A stretch of 64,000 nt of DNA from Cafeteria roenbergensis. Lineage: Eukaryota; Sar; Bigyra; Bicosoecida; Cafeteriaceae. Below the pieces are notes generated by a model. It did not search any database. It was given only the letters and a program-made list of their open reading frames with translations, and was not told the origin of the DNA. Both the position numbers and the translations under genes were made by a program. This document shows positions 1 through 10,400 of the stretch, in pieces; the stretch's first letter is position 1, and every line of letters begins with the position of its first letter. The DNA is taken from positions 233,013 through 297,012 of the forward strand of contig VLTN01000047.1 of the NCBI GenBank assembly GCA_008330645.1, read 5' to 3'.

Positions 1-784
1 GCGGGCGTACGACCGCGAACAGGGCGGCAGGGTGGCACCCGGCAAGCCGGCAGAGCACTTCGGTGGCCCTAGCAGCCTCCACGCTCCCGTCAGATCCCGA
101 GCCGGAGCTGCGCGCTAGGGCCGCCCTCACTGCCGCGATGGCAGCCGAGAGGCGGGGAAGTTCCGTCAGCCCCTCGCTGGGTTCAGCGGCGGCCGCAGCA
201 GCGGTGGCCGAGGAACCGGCTGACGCCTCGGCGTCTGCCAGCGCTGCCAACACCGCAACAACGACATCGCCGGCGGCGATGGCCACGGCGGGCTCCTCCG
301 CGCCAACCAGGCCGCAGGCGGCCTCGAGAACGCGGGTCACAGAGCTGCTCGCGCTGCCGGCATCGGCGCTGCTGCCTGCGGGAAGCCAGCGGGAGGCGAT
401 CCATGGCGCGCCCGCCTCTGCGCATCGCAGCGCGGCCTCGATTCGCGCGCACCCCGTCTTGCTTGCGGCCCCACGCGCGGACGCGGTGCTCTCGATTGCG
501 TCGGCCAGCGCGGCAAGGTCGGAGTCGTCCCCGCGGATCTCGGCCACGGCGGCGAACGCTTCGCCCGCGTCGCGAGCCGAGCGATCCGAAGTCATGGCGA
601 AGAGCATTCCCAGGACAAAGCGCGGCGCAAAGTCCGCCGCGAAGCGCGTGGCATCAACAGCAAGGCGCCGTTCCAACCCCTCGATGCCCGCCGTGGAGGT
701 CACTGCCAGGCGCCGGGTGGCCACGAAGCCGCGAAGCTCCCCCCAGGCGCGCGCATCCGCTGCCTTGTCTCCTGTCGCGGCCAT
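1..784 (-). CDS. Partial alanine-rich helical protein (5' part)
   Basis: An uninterrupted minus-strand frame runs from an ATG at 784 to the left edge, giving 261 codons without a stop; a TGA lies in frame a short way upstream of the ATG. The start reads MAATGDKAADARAWGEL. The rest is Ala/Leu-rich with repeated amphipathic helices, which resembles HEAT/armadillo-type helical repeats, but no diagnostic motif is visible and I do not recognise the family. No signal peptide or membrane segment is seen in the visible part. It is head to head with the GT41-like gene that starts at 1222. A plus-strand open frame covering the same bases is a GC-driven shadow: it is low-complexity Ala/Ser/Arg with no domain. 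Confidence 0.55.
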   Translation of the reverse strand, partial: MAATGDKAADARAWGELRGFVATRRLAVTSTAGIEGLERRLAVDATRFAADFAPRFVLGMLFAMTSDRSARDAGEAFAAVAEIRGDDSDLAALADAIESTASARGAASKTGCARIEAALRCAEAGAPWIASRWLPAGSSADAGSASSSVTRVLEAACGLVGAEEPAVAIAAGDVVVAVLAALADAEASAGSSATAAAAAAEPSEGLTELPRLSAAIAAVRAALARSSGSGSDGSVEAARATEVLCRLAGCHPAALFAVVRP

Positions 785-1221
785 GGTCTCGGGGTGCAGC
801 AGGCGCCGCGTGTCGGCCGCAAGTGCCCCAACGCAGCCCGCTCAGCACATCGTTGCACGGGGGCAAATATTTCCGGTCGGGCGCCCGCGCCGGTGTGGGA
901 CTTTGCGAATGGCGCAGCCAGGAGCGGTCCGCGCCTGGGCCTCGTTGGTGGGAACCACGAACAACCGCCCTCGCCTGCGGCACGCCGCCTGTTGGGGCAC
1001 CGCTCGCGGCGTGCCCCGAAGCGACTGACGCCACGCAACGCCGGTGGCTCTGCACCGCCGAGACGACACTGCGCACGCCCTGGTTCGCGGCACGCCGGCT
1101 TGCCAGGTGCACATCCTCTGGAAACAGTGTTGACAGCGGTGCCTCTGCTGGCGCCTGGCACACGACGCCGCCGGGGTGGGGTGGGCTCTCGGAGGGAGCG
1201 AGATTGGGCAGCAGCGCGTCC
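785..1221. promoter_or_regulatory. Divergent intergenic region, probable shared promoter
   Basis: This 437-bp gap separates the start codons of the minus-strand helical protein and the plus-strand GT41-like gene. No TATA-like or other recognisable motif is visible. The promoter role is inferred only from head-to-head geometry. Open frames crossing it on both strands show no domain. Confidence 0.35.
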
Positions 1222-4200
1222 ATGCGACTGCGTGATGCTGCGATGGCGCTCGCGGCCGTGATTGCCTCCAGCCTCCTCGTGAACGGCAGGATTTCGGCAC
1301 CAGCCCCTGCAGCTGCGAGTGTCGACGCGGAGTGCAGGCCGCTCGCGTCCCGTTCAGCGATGGCCGGGTCCTTGCACCGCCGCGTGCTGGGATGCGCTCG
1401 CGTAGCGCAGGAGCTTGCAAGCGAGGCCTCGACTGCTGGGACACCGATGGTTGCTCGGGCAGCTCGGCTGCTTGCGGCGGCGCAGGGCCTGTACTCCATC
1501 CTGCAGCCTGACCAGGTCTGCCAGAGCGTGGCCGACTGCTGCGAGCGCTCGCAGCTGTGCCTGCACCCGCAAGGCGTGAGCGCAATCCACAGCTCCAGGT
1601 TGGCTATTGGGAGCGTTGCGCTGCGCGTGGGGCGCGAGGCATGGGAGTTGCCGGCAGGGGCCTTGCCGGAGCAGGAGCGGCTCGCTGCTGTGGCCGCCGC
1701 TTGGGCTGCAACGAGCCTGCTTGCGCTGCCCTCAAGCGGCCGCTTGACGGGGCTAAGGGGCTCACTGATGCCGATGGTGGAGGCGGCCGACTCCTCTCCC
1801 TGGGCGCAGTTCCTCGTGGCGAATTGCCACGCCGAGGCGGCAAGCAGCCTCGACCGCTGCGGTCGCGCCGCCCGCGCGCTTGTCTCGCTCGGGGTGATGG
1901 CTCGGTCGGGCGTCCGGGTCACGATGGAGATCAACGTCGCCGACTGGGTCCGGCCCCAGTCGCCTCCCGGCTCCCTTCAGTTCGTCGAGGAGGCGGCGCT
2001 GGCCAGCCGCCTGGCGGCCGGGATCGCCACGCGAGACGACTTCGTGACGACGCTCCTCCTCGCGGAGAAGGGCAGGGCGGCAGGCGGGGTCCTCGGCTGG
2101 CTTGCGGCAGCCGCGTCTCGCACCTGCGCTTGGCTCGCTGGCGCAGAAGAAGGCAAGGGCGTCCAAGAGCTCAAGCTGGCGTGGTCCCTGCTGGAGCAGC
2201 ACGGGCCGGCGCCCCGAGCCATCATGGCCAGCGGCAGGAAGGCTTACGAAGTCGCAACGAAGGACATGGTGGATGCGATCTGGGTCATCACGGACGAGAA
2301 ATCCCCAAACACGCCCGACAGCGCCGTCGCCATCAGCGTCGCCTTGCGAGCTGCGAGGTACTCCGTTGGTGCCCTCGGGGCCGAAGTCCGCAAAGCCCTC
2401 GCGACCAGGCAGGCTCTGCGCGTCCGATCGGGGCTGGACGCCGGGTGTCGCCTCAATGCCTCCCTTGCGGCTCACCGTGGGTTCGTGTTTTGGGATGGCG
2501 GCAAATGCCCCGGGGCCAACTCCAGGGCCTTTGTGCCGCCTTCAGGCGCAGCGCTTACCGCAGCAACGGTGCGCTGGACAGCAATGCGGGCTCCTAGCCT
2601 CGCGTGGAGCGTGGCCCAGTTCCCCTCGGCACCCCGGTTCACCCTCTCAGGAGAGGACCGGTGGTGGTGCGACGCCTGGGCCAAGGGCGCCGCGGCGGTG
2701 ACCGGCGGCGCAGGCAGCGAGGCACCCACCCTGCCGTGCCCTTGCTCGCTGGTCTTGGAAGGTGAGATCCGCTCCGACCCCGGCGCCGTGGACCCGTTTT
2801 GGATGACCAGAACGGACCATTGGGGAAGCGCCGAGGAGTCGATCGGGCTGTGGCGCCGAAACGTCGCCGCTGCTGTGGCCGACGGCGCGGGGGCGCTTGC
2901 TGCAGCTGGCGCTCGGAGGACTGGCCGCTACGCTCCCGCAACCGGGGCGGCCGGCAGTAGAGCGTGGTGGGGGCGCCTGCCGAGCTCCGCATGCCAATTT
3001 GATCCTTCGACGACTGCAAGCGTGGCCATCGTTGTGCCTGGGACTGCCACCATCACGATGGTCAATGGCTCCGTTGCGTCTGCGGCACCTCAAACGACAT
3101 GGGCGACGGACTTTGGCATTGAGCAACGGTTTGTGTACAAGCGCCCTGGGAGGGCCCTTGCGCTCAGCGCACGCTGGCCGGGCATGCCCATGGACGTCGG
3201 CCCAAGCATGGCCCAGATGGCCGAGGAGGCAGCGCTCGCTGGTCTCGCGTGGTCAGCTGGCGTGACTGAGGCCGATGTCCTGCCAGACCCATCGAGGCCG
3301 CCTCTTTTTGAGCGCTTGAAGTCGCTGCATCCCCTGCTGGAGCCGGGCCTGATGCTCGAGAATGAGCTGCTCTCCCACCGCTTGCCCGACCTCGTCGTTG
3401 CCGCCTCCGCGGCGCGCTGGAGCGCGGTCAACCTGCTCAACCACGTCAACCCCAACGCAACACTGAGCTCGGCGTTCGCCTTTGCTGCCGGCTTTCCTGA
3501 GGGCTCCAGCGTCGCTTGGAGCGTCATTTGCTTCGCAATGTTCAACAACGGACACCGTGGCTTCGGGCTGCTCGCATCAGCAGCAGGGGTTCGCTGGCGC
3601 CCTTGGCACTGGAACACCCTCGTCAACACCGGCACTTTGGCCGCGCACGGCTCCCTCGAAAGCGCAAAAACTGCGGCCGTCCTTTCCTGGGCAGACGCCC
3701 TCTCCCGGGCGCTCGAAGCTCCGGCTGAGGGCCGGTCTCTCGCGGACGACACCCTCGCGTCTGCCCCGGTGGCCGTGCCCTTCTCTGAGGCGCTTCCGCT
3801 CCGCCAGTACGGAGCGGGTACGCCCTGGGGCGCCGTTACCAAATCCCCAGTGGCCCCCGTCCAGGGCACAGTCGACCGCCGCGGCTTGGTTCGGGCTCGC
3901 CGGCCGGGAGACGCAGAGGATCGGAAGGTCGGCGTGCCAGTGGACGACGCGACAGGTCCCCTCGTTGCAGCCGCGTCAGTCTTTCCCGATGCTGATGCGG
4001 CCGCTGCTCTGACGAGGGCGGGCATCCCCCAGAGCCCGGGCCCGCTGGTGGCCTGGAAACCCGAGCTCGACGAGATTCATTCACTGAATGAGCCCGGGGA
4101 GTGGCTGTGGATCTTTTCGCCGGGGGGGGGCGTGTCCAACACAAGGCCCGTTAGCATCACTGCCCGCGAGCAGGGCGTGCCGCCGCTGCCTGTTTTGCCC

Positions 4201-7200
4201 GCCGGAAACCTCTCCGAGTCAGGAGGGCATCGAGCGTGCGACTGGACAGACTGTACCAGCCATGGGCGCAGGCTGGCGAAGCTTTCAAGGCGGCTCTTGC
4301 AGGCGAGAAGCGACACTCGTCCTCCCGGGAGCGGACCAGAGCCCGACCCGTGCGAGGACACTGGCAACGCCGACAGGCGCGACCTCGCGGCCCGGCTTGA
4401 CAGGGTCGCAAGCCTCCTCTTTCATGTGCTCGCTCCAGTTGATGCAGTGTGCCCCAGCGACGTGGTGGAGCGTGCGTTCCCACCCACGACCGACAGGGCC
4501 CTTGCGCAGCTTGGCTCCAGAGCTGCGCTGCGGGCAGCCAACGCAACGCTACGGCTGCTTGAGACGCTCGGATACGGCCGCGTTGCGGCGTCGGTTGCCG
4601 AAGCGACGGGAGCATGTGCCCCGCCACCGCCGACACACCAGCGCACCGCGCACGGACACTCGTCCGACGACGTGCTGACTGCTGCACTGGACGAGGCGGC
4701 CGCCACCATTCGGGGCCCCGCGCTCGACCACCAAGCCAGCCAGTGGCAGTGGAGCCAGGACGCGGTGACGAGCAACCTGCTGGCTCGCGGCCGAAGCGGC
4801 GACCAAGTCGCGGCATACTGGCGAGCATCGCAGATCGCGCTGGCATCACCGCCCAGCATCGGCGCGGTTTCGGCCAGCATCGCGATCTGCCCTTCCATCG
4901 TGAGCAGCAGGCAGGAGGTGGCCCCCACTCGCGCGGCGTTCGCTGGGACGATGGTGCAGCTGCTGCGTGCCCGCCTCGCAGCCAAAGCCTTGGAGGAAGT
5001 CCTCCGGCAGATTGCGCCGGCCAAGACTGCCGGAACCTCGTCATCGGCCGTGGCGGATGCGGTCGGGCGCGCTGCCGAGGCTGCAAGCTCGAGCAATGCG
5101 TGGGTCGCGCGCCAGTCCGAGCGGCCGTTCTACATTAGTTACCACGGCCGGGGCATCGGGTCTGCCCTCATTGTGCGCCTGTTCGAGCTGGCAGCGGCGC
5201 CGGATCACCTGCCTGCGGGGCCAGCCGCCGAGCGGCTGCGCGCGGCGCAGTGCGCTGCCGGCCGCGAGCTGGGCGGCAAGCGGCCAGCACAGCGGCTGTC
5301 GTCGTGGAGCCCCACTGTCGAGCTCGCCGCCAAGACCGCCGTTGCGATGGGGCGGTGTGCCTTGCGGCCGGCCGTCGCTGCTGGCGATCTCCTCGACATG
5401 CGCGGCGCAAGCGTTGCGCTCGCCATGCGTGCGGGCGCTCGCACCAACGAACGGAGCTTCGTGACGCTGCCCAACATGCAAGGCAAGCTCGCCGCGAGTA
5501 TGGCGGTGGAGGGCTTGTCGCTGCCGTGGTGGCGCGTCATCCCAGCAGAGGCGCCCACGGTGCCACCGCAGCTTGCGCTGCTCGCAGGGTCGGAGCAACG
5601 GGCCGCTCAGTCGCTGGGGCTGAGGAACACGACGAAATGGGTGATGCACCAGCTCAAGCTGCCCGTGGACCCCGGCGCCTCGGCTTCCCCTTCCTCGTTC
5701 AGTGAGACGGCGCTGGCCTCCGCGCAAACGGCCTGGAAGCCGCTTCCCAGGCCGCTCGGGCTGCTGGAGCGGGCTGCCCTCGCCGCGGGCTCAGACCCTT
5801 GCCTGGCCTTGGGCCTCCGCAAGGCCCGAGTGGGATTCATCAGCAGCTTCTTCCGCGTGGAACACCCCCACGGGCACGTGCTGCGCGCGGCGGCCGCCGG
5901 CCTGGATCGCTCCTTCTTCGAGGTGGTGTTGATCCGGCTCACGCCGTTCATCGACATCGACCCAAACATCACGCTCATCGCGGACAGCGTCGTTGACGTG
6001 TCTGCTGACAAGTTGGAGGGGGCGCTCCGGGCCGTGAAGCTGCTGGGACTGGATGCCGTCATCTTCTCCGACCAGCTCGCCACAGCCGCAGGCTTCATGC
6101 TTGGGTCGCAGCGCTTCGCCCCCGTGCAGGCTGTGTTCGGCGGCGACCCCATGACCTCTGGGCACTCGAACAGCCTGGACTACTTCATGGGCGGGGACCG
6201 GACCGAGGGGGACGGCAGCGACGTGCGCGCGCCGGAGGACCTGTCCCAGCAGCCGGTGGAGGAGCGTTTCGGCGCCGCGCTCTACGCCGAGCAGCTGGTG
6301 CGGCTCGAGGGCCAGGGCTACTCGTACGACCCTGCGCCGTCTGCCGTGCCCCCGCTGAGCCTTGCAGAGAGGCTCAAGCTGGCACTGCCCCAAGGCGGAG
6401 GAGATGGCGTGTCCAGTCCAGTCCTCATCGGCTGCATCCAAAGCTCCTTCAAGCTCAGCCCGTCGCTCGACGACGTCTTCGCGGCGGTGCTGCGGTCCTT
6501 GCCCAAGGCTCAAATTTTGCTCATCGCAGCGCGGCACCCCAGCTGGCAGGCCAAGCTCGAGGCCCGCTGGGTCCGCGTGATGCCGGACGTGGTCAACCGC
6601 ATGTTCGTCTCGCCGCGCACAGCCCCCGGCGAGCCGTTCATGAAGCTGATGGCCTCGGTGGACATGGTGATCCATCCCTTGCCGTTTGGGGGGTCGCGAA
6701 CGGCCGCCGACTCCCTGGCAGCCGGAGTTCCCTTTGTCTCAATGCCCTCGCGGCTTGTCACCGGGCGCATGGCTCGCAGCCTGCTCGCCTCTATTGGCGC
6801 TGACGCCCTGATGGCGACGTCGCCATCGCACATGGTGCGCATTCTGCTGCGTTTGGCTGCGAGCCCCGAGACGCGCAGGGCCCTGGGCGAATCCATGATG
6901 CATCGCTCACACCTCGCCTGGAATCGGCCAGAGGTTGCGATGCAGTGGCAAGCCTTTCTCATGACGGCACTCAGGCTGCCAGTGCGCGACCGCAGGTGGA
7001 CCCAGCGCCTGATTGCTGCCCAGCAGGCGGCCGATGCAGCCGCCCTGCGAGAAGCGGTTGCCTCCGACCCGCATGGCGATCTCCTGGGGCGGCCGCTCCA
7101 AGGCTGCTCAGACCAGCCTCCGTCGCCGGAAGAAGCCCTGCGCTGGGGAGAGGGCGTCGCGGCTCGCCTGGCAGGCGAACACACGCTGTTCGCAGCTGGG

Positions 7201-7230
7201 GCACCCGCTGTTGCAGATTGGGAGCGATGA
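1222..7230 (+). CDS. Signal-peptide protein with C-terminal GT41 (O-GlcNAc transferase/SPINDLY-like) domain
   Basis: Single-exon frame of 2002 residues. I place the start at 1222 because MRLRDAAMALAAVIASSLL looks like a signal peptide, although the frame is open back to 403. Residues about 1530-1960 resemble the GT41 catalytic region: a Rossmann start (ARVGFISSFFRVEHPHGHVL), a glycine segment FGGDPMTSGHSNSLDYFMG at the place of the GT41 'G-P-T-S-G' motif, then IGCIQSSFKLSP, HPLPFGGSRTAADSLAAGVPFVS and RMARSLLASIGADALMA, matching the nucleotide-sugar half. The roughly 1500 preceding residues are Ala/Leu-rich and helical, but clear 34-residue TPRs are not obvious. Known GT41 enzymes are nucleocytoplasmic or bacterial, so a secretory start is unusual. 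Substrate and donor cannot be read from sequence. Single-exon structure and codon use match the neighbouring giant genes. Confidence 0.75.
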   Translation: MRLRDAAMALAAVIASSLLVNGRISAPAPAAASVDAECRPLASRSAMAGSLHRRVLGCARVAQELASEASTAGTPMVARAARLLAAAQGLYSILQPDQVCQSVADCCERSQLCLHPQGVSAIHSSRLAIGSVALRVGREAWELPAGALPEQERLAAVAAAWAATSLLALPSSGRLTGLRGSLMPMVEAADSSPWAQFLVANCHAEAASSLDRCGRAARALVSLGVMARSGVRVTMEINVADWVRPQSPPGSLQFVEEAALASRLAAGIATRDDFVTTLLLAEKGRAAGGVLGWLAAAASRTCAWLAGAEEGKGVQELKLAWSLLEQHGPAPRAIMASGRKAYEVATKDMVDAIWVITDEKSPNTPDSAVAISVALRAARYSVGALGAEVRKALATRQALRVRSGLDAGCRLNASLAAHRGFVFWDGGKCPGANSRAFVPPSGAALTAATVRWTAMRAPSLAWSVAQFPSAPRFTLSGEDRWWCDAWAKGAAAVTGGAGSEAPTLPCPCSLVLEGEIRSDPGAVDPFWMTRTDHWGSAEESIGLWRRNVAAAVADGAGALAAAGARRTGRYAPATGAAGSRAWWGRLPSSACQFDPSTTASVAIVVPGTATITMVNGSVASAAPQTTWATDFGIEQRFVYKRPGRALALSARWPGMPMDVGPSMAQMAEEAALAGLAWSAGVTEADVLPDPSRPPLFERLKSLHPLLEPGLMLENELLSHRLPDLVVAASAARWSAVNLLNHVNPNATLSSAFAFAAGFPEGSSVAWSVICFAMFNNGHRGFGLLASAAGVRWRPWHWNTLVNTGTLAAHGSLESAKTAAVLSWADALSRALEAPAEGRSLADDTLASAPVAVPFSEALPLRQYGAGTPWGAVTKSPVAPVQGTVDRRGLVRARRPGDAEDRKVGVPVDDATGPLVAAASVFPDADAAAALTRAGIPQSPGPLVAWKPELDEIHSLNEPGEWLWIFSPGGGVSNTRPVSITAREQGVPPLPVLPAGNLSESGGHRACDWTDCTSHGRRLAKLSRRLLQARSDTRPPGSGPEPDPCEDTGNADRRDLAARLDRVASLLFHVLAPVDAVCPSDVVERAFPPTTDRALAQLGSRAALRAANATLRLLETLGYGRVAASVAEATGACAPPPPTHQRTAHGHSSDDVLTAALDEAAATIRGPALDHQASQWQWSQDAVTSNLLARGRSGDQVAAYWRASQIALASPPSIGAVSASIAICPSIVSSRQEVAPTRAAFAGTMVQLLRARLAAKALEEVLRQIAPAKTAGTSSSAVADAVGRAAEAASSSNAWVARQSERPFYISYHGRGIGSALIVRLFELAAAPDHLPAGPAAERLRAAQCAAGRELGGKRPAQRLSSWSPTVELAAKTAVAMGRCALRPAVAAGDLLDMRGASVALAMRAGARTNERSFVTLPNMQGKLAASMAVEGLSLPWWRVIPAEAPTVPPQLALLAGSEQRAAQSLGLRNTTKWVMHQLKLPVDPGASASPSSFSETALASAQTAWKPLPRPLGLLERAALAAGSDPCLALGLRKARVGFISSFFRVEHPHGHVLRAAAAGLDRSFFEVVLIRLTPFIDIDPNITLIADSVVDVSADKLEGALRAVKLLGLDAVIFSDQLATAAGFMLGSQRFAPVQAVFGGDPMTSGHSNSLDYFMGGDRTEGDGSDVRAPEDLSQQPVEERFGAALYAEQLVRLEGQGYSYDPAPSAVPPLSLAERLKLALPQGGGDGVSSPVLIGCIQSSFKLSPSLDDVFAAVLRSLPKAQILLIAARHPSWQAKLEARWVRVMPDVVNRMFVSPRTAPGEPFMKLMASVDMVIHPLPFGGSRTAADSLAAGVPFVSMPSRLVTGRMARSLLASIGADALMATSPSHMVRILLRLAASPETRRALGESMMHRSHLAWNRPEVAMQWQAFLMTALRLPVRDRRWTQRLIAAQQAADAAALREAVASDPHGDLLGRPLQGCSDQPPSPEEALRWGEGVAARLAGEHTLFAAGAPAVADWER

Positions 7231-7499
7231 GTGGCTGCTTTACATGTCCAGCCGGCGCCCGACCTAGCAAGTGGAGGCAAAGCGTCGATTGTCGCGGCGA
7301 AAACCAAGACCGCACTCCCGGAACCACGCGCTCAAACGAAGAGGGGACGACATCGCGGGAGCAAACACACTCTCGCGGCGAGCAGAGCAAACGAACACAA
7401 AGGGAGCGGAACGGACGGGAGGGGTGCTTGGCCGCGCGCGGCCGAAAGCCCAAGACTCCCCGGGGGCAGGGAGACGGCGGGGGGGGACGTACACGGCAG

Positions 7500-10400
7500 T
7501 CACTGGGAGTGACCGCCACCCCCGGTGCTTGCGGAGGCAAGCGGGTTAGTGCAGCTCGTCACCGGCTGGCTTGGGCCGCGAGAAGGGGCTGCTTGGGGGG
7601 CTGACTGCAGCGCCGTTGGCCGCGCCGGCGGTGCAGGAATTGGGCCTGGCGCTGGCCGCATCGGTGACGCGAGCGGTGACCTCAAGGCCCGAGCGTGCCC
7701 AGCCGCGGCCAGCGGGTTCTGCGCGGCAAAGCGCGAGGAAGCCGACGGCGGGCGGACAGCGCTCGACGCCCCCGCTGCGCTCAGAAGCGCCGCTCGGGCG
7801 CCCGACGAGGTGACCTGGTGGTGGCGCTGGCCCGTCGCCGGCGCGCCAGGAGGGGGTGGGACGAAGAGCGGCGACGGCAGTTGGGCGGTCAACGGCCCGG
7901 CACTGCGCGGCGGGGGCGGCGGCGGAGGCATCCTCGGCGGCGTGCGCCTGGTTGCGGACAGCGGGTTGCGCAAGCCGTCGGACTGGCCGCCGCCTAGCAG
8001 GCCGGCGGACGACGCTGCTCGGTCCCGTTTTGCCGACGCTTGCGCTCCGGTGCTGCCGTCGGAGTCGGCGGAGTCTATGCTCGCGGGGTCGTCGTCGGTG
8101 CCAGCGCGCGAGTGCGCGGCGGCCGGGTCTCCGTCTTCGGAGTCAGACTCGGTGTCCGAGTACTCCAATGATTCCGCTGCGGCAGGCGGTGCGCGCCGCA
8201 CAGCAGCGAGGCGCCCCCCCTCGACCATCTCAACGTCAGGGCCGACCTTCAAGGGGTCCGGCAGCCCCGACTCGACGGCGCTGAGCCTGGCCACGTGTCC
8301 ATCCACCACGTCGGCCTTGCACAGCGGGCAGACTCTGTTGAGCTTGAGCCAGTTGTCCACGCCCTGCCGCGCAAAGGCGTGCTTGCAAGGCAGCAAGCGG
8401 ATCACCGTGACGCCGTCTTCAAAGGGGTCGAGGGTGATGGGGCAGACGAGGTCGTCAGGAGCCGTGCCAACAAGGGGCGTCTGGTCCACCAGCGCGCTGC
8501 GGAACACGAAGGCAGGGAGCATGGCCACGACCACTGCCGGCGTCGCCGACCCTTCCTGCCTCGCCCGAGTGGCCGCCTCGTCGAAGGACTCGTTGTCCAC
8601 CTCGACGTCGAAGCCAAACTCGATCTGCCGCCTGCGAATCATGCGGCGGCGGATCCGCCGGCCCACCAGGAAGCCCATGCAGCCGAGCCCGAACACCACA
8701 ACGGTCAGGCCGACCACGAAGTACACGTCGAGCGGCCTGTTCTCGCGGGCCGTGAAGGACATGCGGAAGCCAAGCGGCAAGCCCTGCTCGCCCGCCCCGC
8801 CCCGCGTCGTCTCGATGCTCGTTGACAGCGCCCGGAGGCTGCCCGCTGTCGCCGCGCCCGCGCCGCGCAGGGTGACCGTGATCGCGCCAGTTGTGGCCGC
8901 AGCCACCAGCAGGCCGCCTGACGGAACGCCATCGCCGTCAGCTTGCGTCACTTCCACGTATCCTTGCGCCCACGCGACATTGAGCTCGTTGGCCCTGCCC
9001 TCCGCCCCCGCCAGGCTGCTTCCCGTGATGACCAGCATCGGCCGCCCCGCCGTCGCCGAGCTACCGTCGACGAGCTCGAGAGAGTCGCCGATGGCCAGGT
9101 CCACAGCCTCGATGACGGCGTACAGCGTGGGGAGAGTGGTGGTCTCGTACACCACCTCGCCGGTGGACGAGGACTGGCCGCTACCTCCGCCCGAGACCGA
9201 CTTGATGGTCGACGTCAGGGGGCGGGGGTCGATCACCCACGAGCAGACCTGGCCTGAGCTGTAGCTGACGTCAATCCCTTGCGAGTCGGGCGAGGACGCG
9301 TTCGACGCCGAGGCCCTCGCCGCCGTGAGCACACGGGCGCGGCGCAGCGAGGCCACGGCAAGCGCGCGCGCCTCGGCAGCCGTGGCAGGGGACGCAGAGC
9401 CCTGCGACACGGTGCCGCTGAGCTGCACGATGCGCGTGGCGGAGCTGGCCGAGCAACGCGAAATGCACGTGTGCCTGGTCAGCTGCCCGAGCGTGGCAAT
9501 GGCCGAGCAGGAGCTGCTGGCCACATCCATGGCGCCGCCCGTCGGCTTTGCGGCGTCGAGCAGGCACGTGCCTTGCCCGTTGTTGCCCAGGTCGCACCAG
9601 GAGCAGAAGGCCGAGGCCTGGCAGTCCCCGCACTGCGTGAGAGCCGCGCATTGCTCCTTCCGCGAGAGCGGCCGCGCGGGGCAAACCGGCTTGGACGTGC
9701 CGCTTCCGGGCCCGACCCAGCCAGAGGAGCAGCTTCCCAGCGCCGGAGCGGTGCCGTCGTCGCTGGCAGACACGCAGCTGCCGGTGGAGTTGCAGTAGCC
9801 GCAGCCGAGCTGCTGGCCGGTGCAGCCCGCGCAGATGGTCGCCGGGATGGCCGCAGGCGCCAGGGGATCCTCCCCGTCGTCCAGAACAAGCGCGGCCTCC
9901 CCGAGGTCGAGGCAGGAGAGCTCCCGGCGGAAGAACCAGGACTGGGTGCACTGCCCTGAAATGGGCCCGAAGCTGTTGCCCTCCATGCACGAGCCAGCGG
10001 CCACGACGTCGGACCTCGTCGGCCCGCACCAACCGCACATGGAGTCGTCCAGGCAGTGGCTGCGAACCGACCCCGAGCGGGTTGGGCAGCGCTGGGACGG
10101 GCAGATGCGCTTGTCGTCCGCGATGGAGGCTTGCGGGCAGGCGCCGTTGCCCACTCGCGGCGTGTCAACGAGGCCAAGAGCGTGGACGGACGAGCACTTC
10201 TGCGACGAGCGGCAGAAGCGGCAGTCCGCCCGGACGGTGCAGGAGTCGCAGCCACTGAGGGCCGAGCAGGAAGGCAGGCACTGGGACGACGACACGGGCA
10301 GCGCCGTCGCTGCGAGGGCGTTGAAGTACTGAGCCTTGGACTCGGGGAGGAGGTCGAGGGGGCCTGACCCAGTGGTGCCACCAGAGGGGGTCAGCACGGG

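Noticed and set aside
403-1221. N-terminal extension of the GT41-like protein
   Set aside because: The upstream frame is Arg/Pro/Ser-rich with no domain, while a good signal peptide begins at 1222 and a minus-strand gene occupies 1-784.
8300-8460. Canonical RING-H2 finger
   Set aside because: Three of the eight zinc ligands are replaced (Thr, Ala, Gly), so it is called a one-zinc RING/U-box-like domain.
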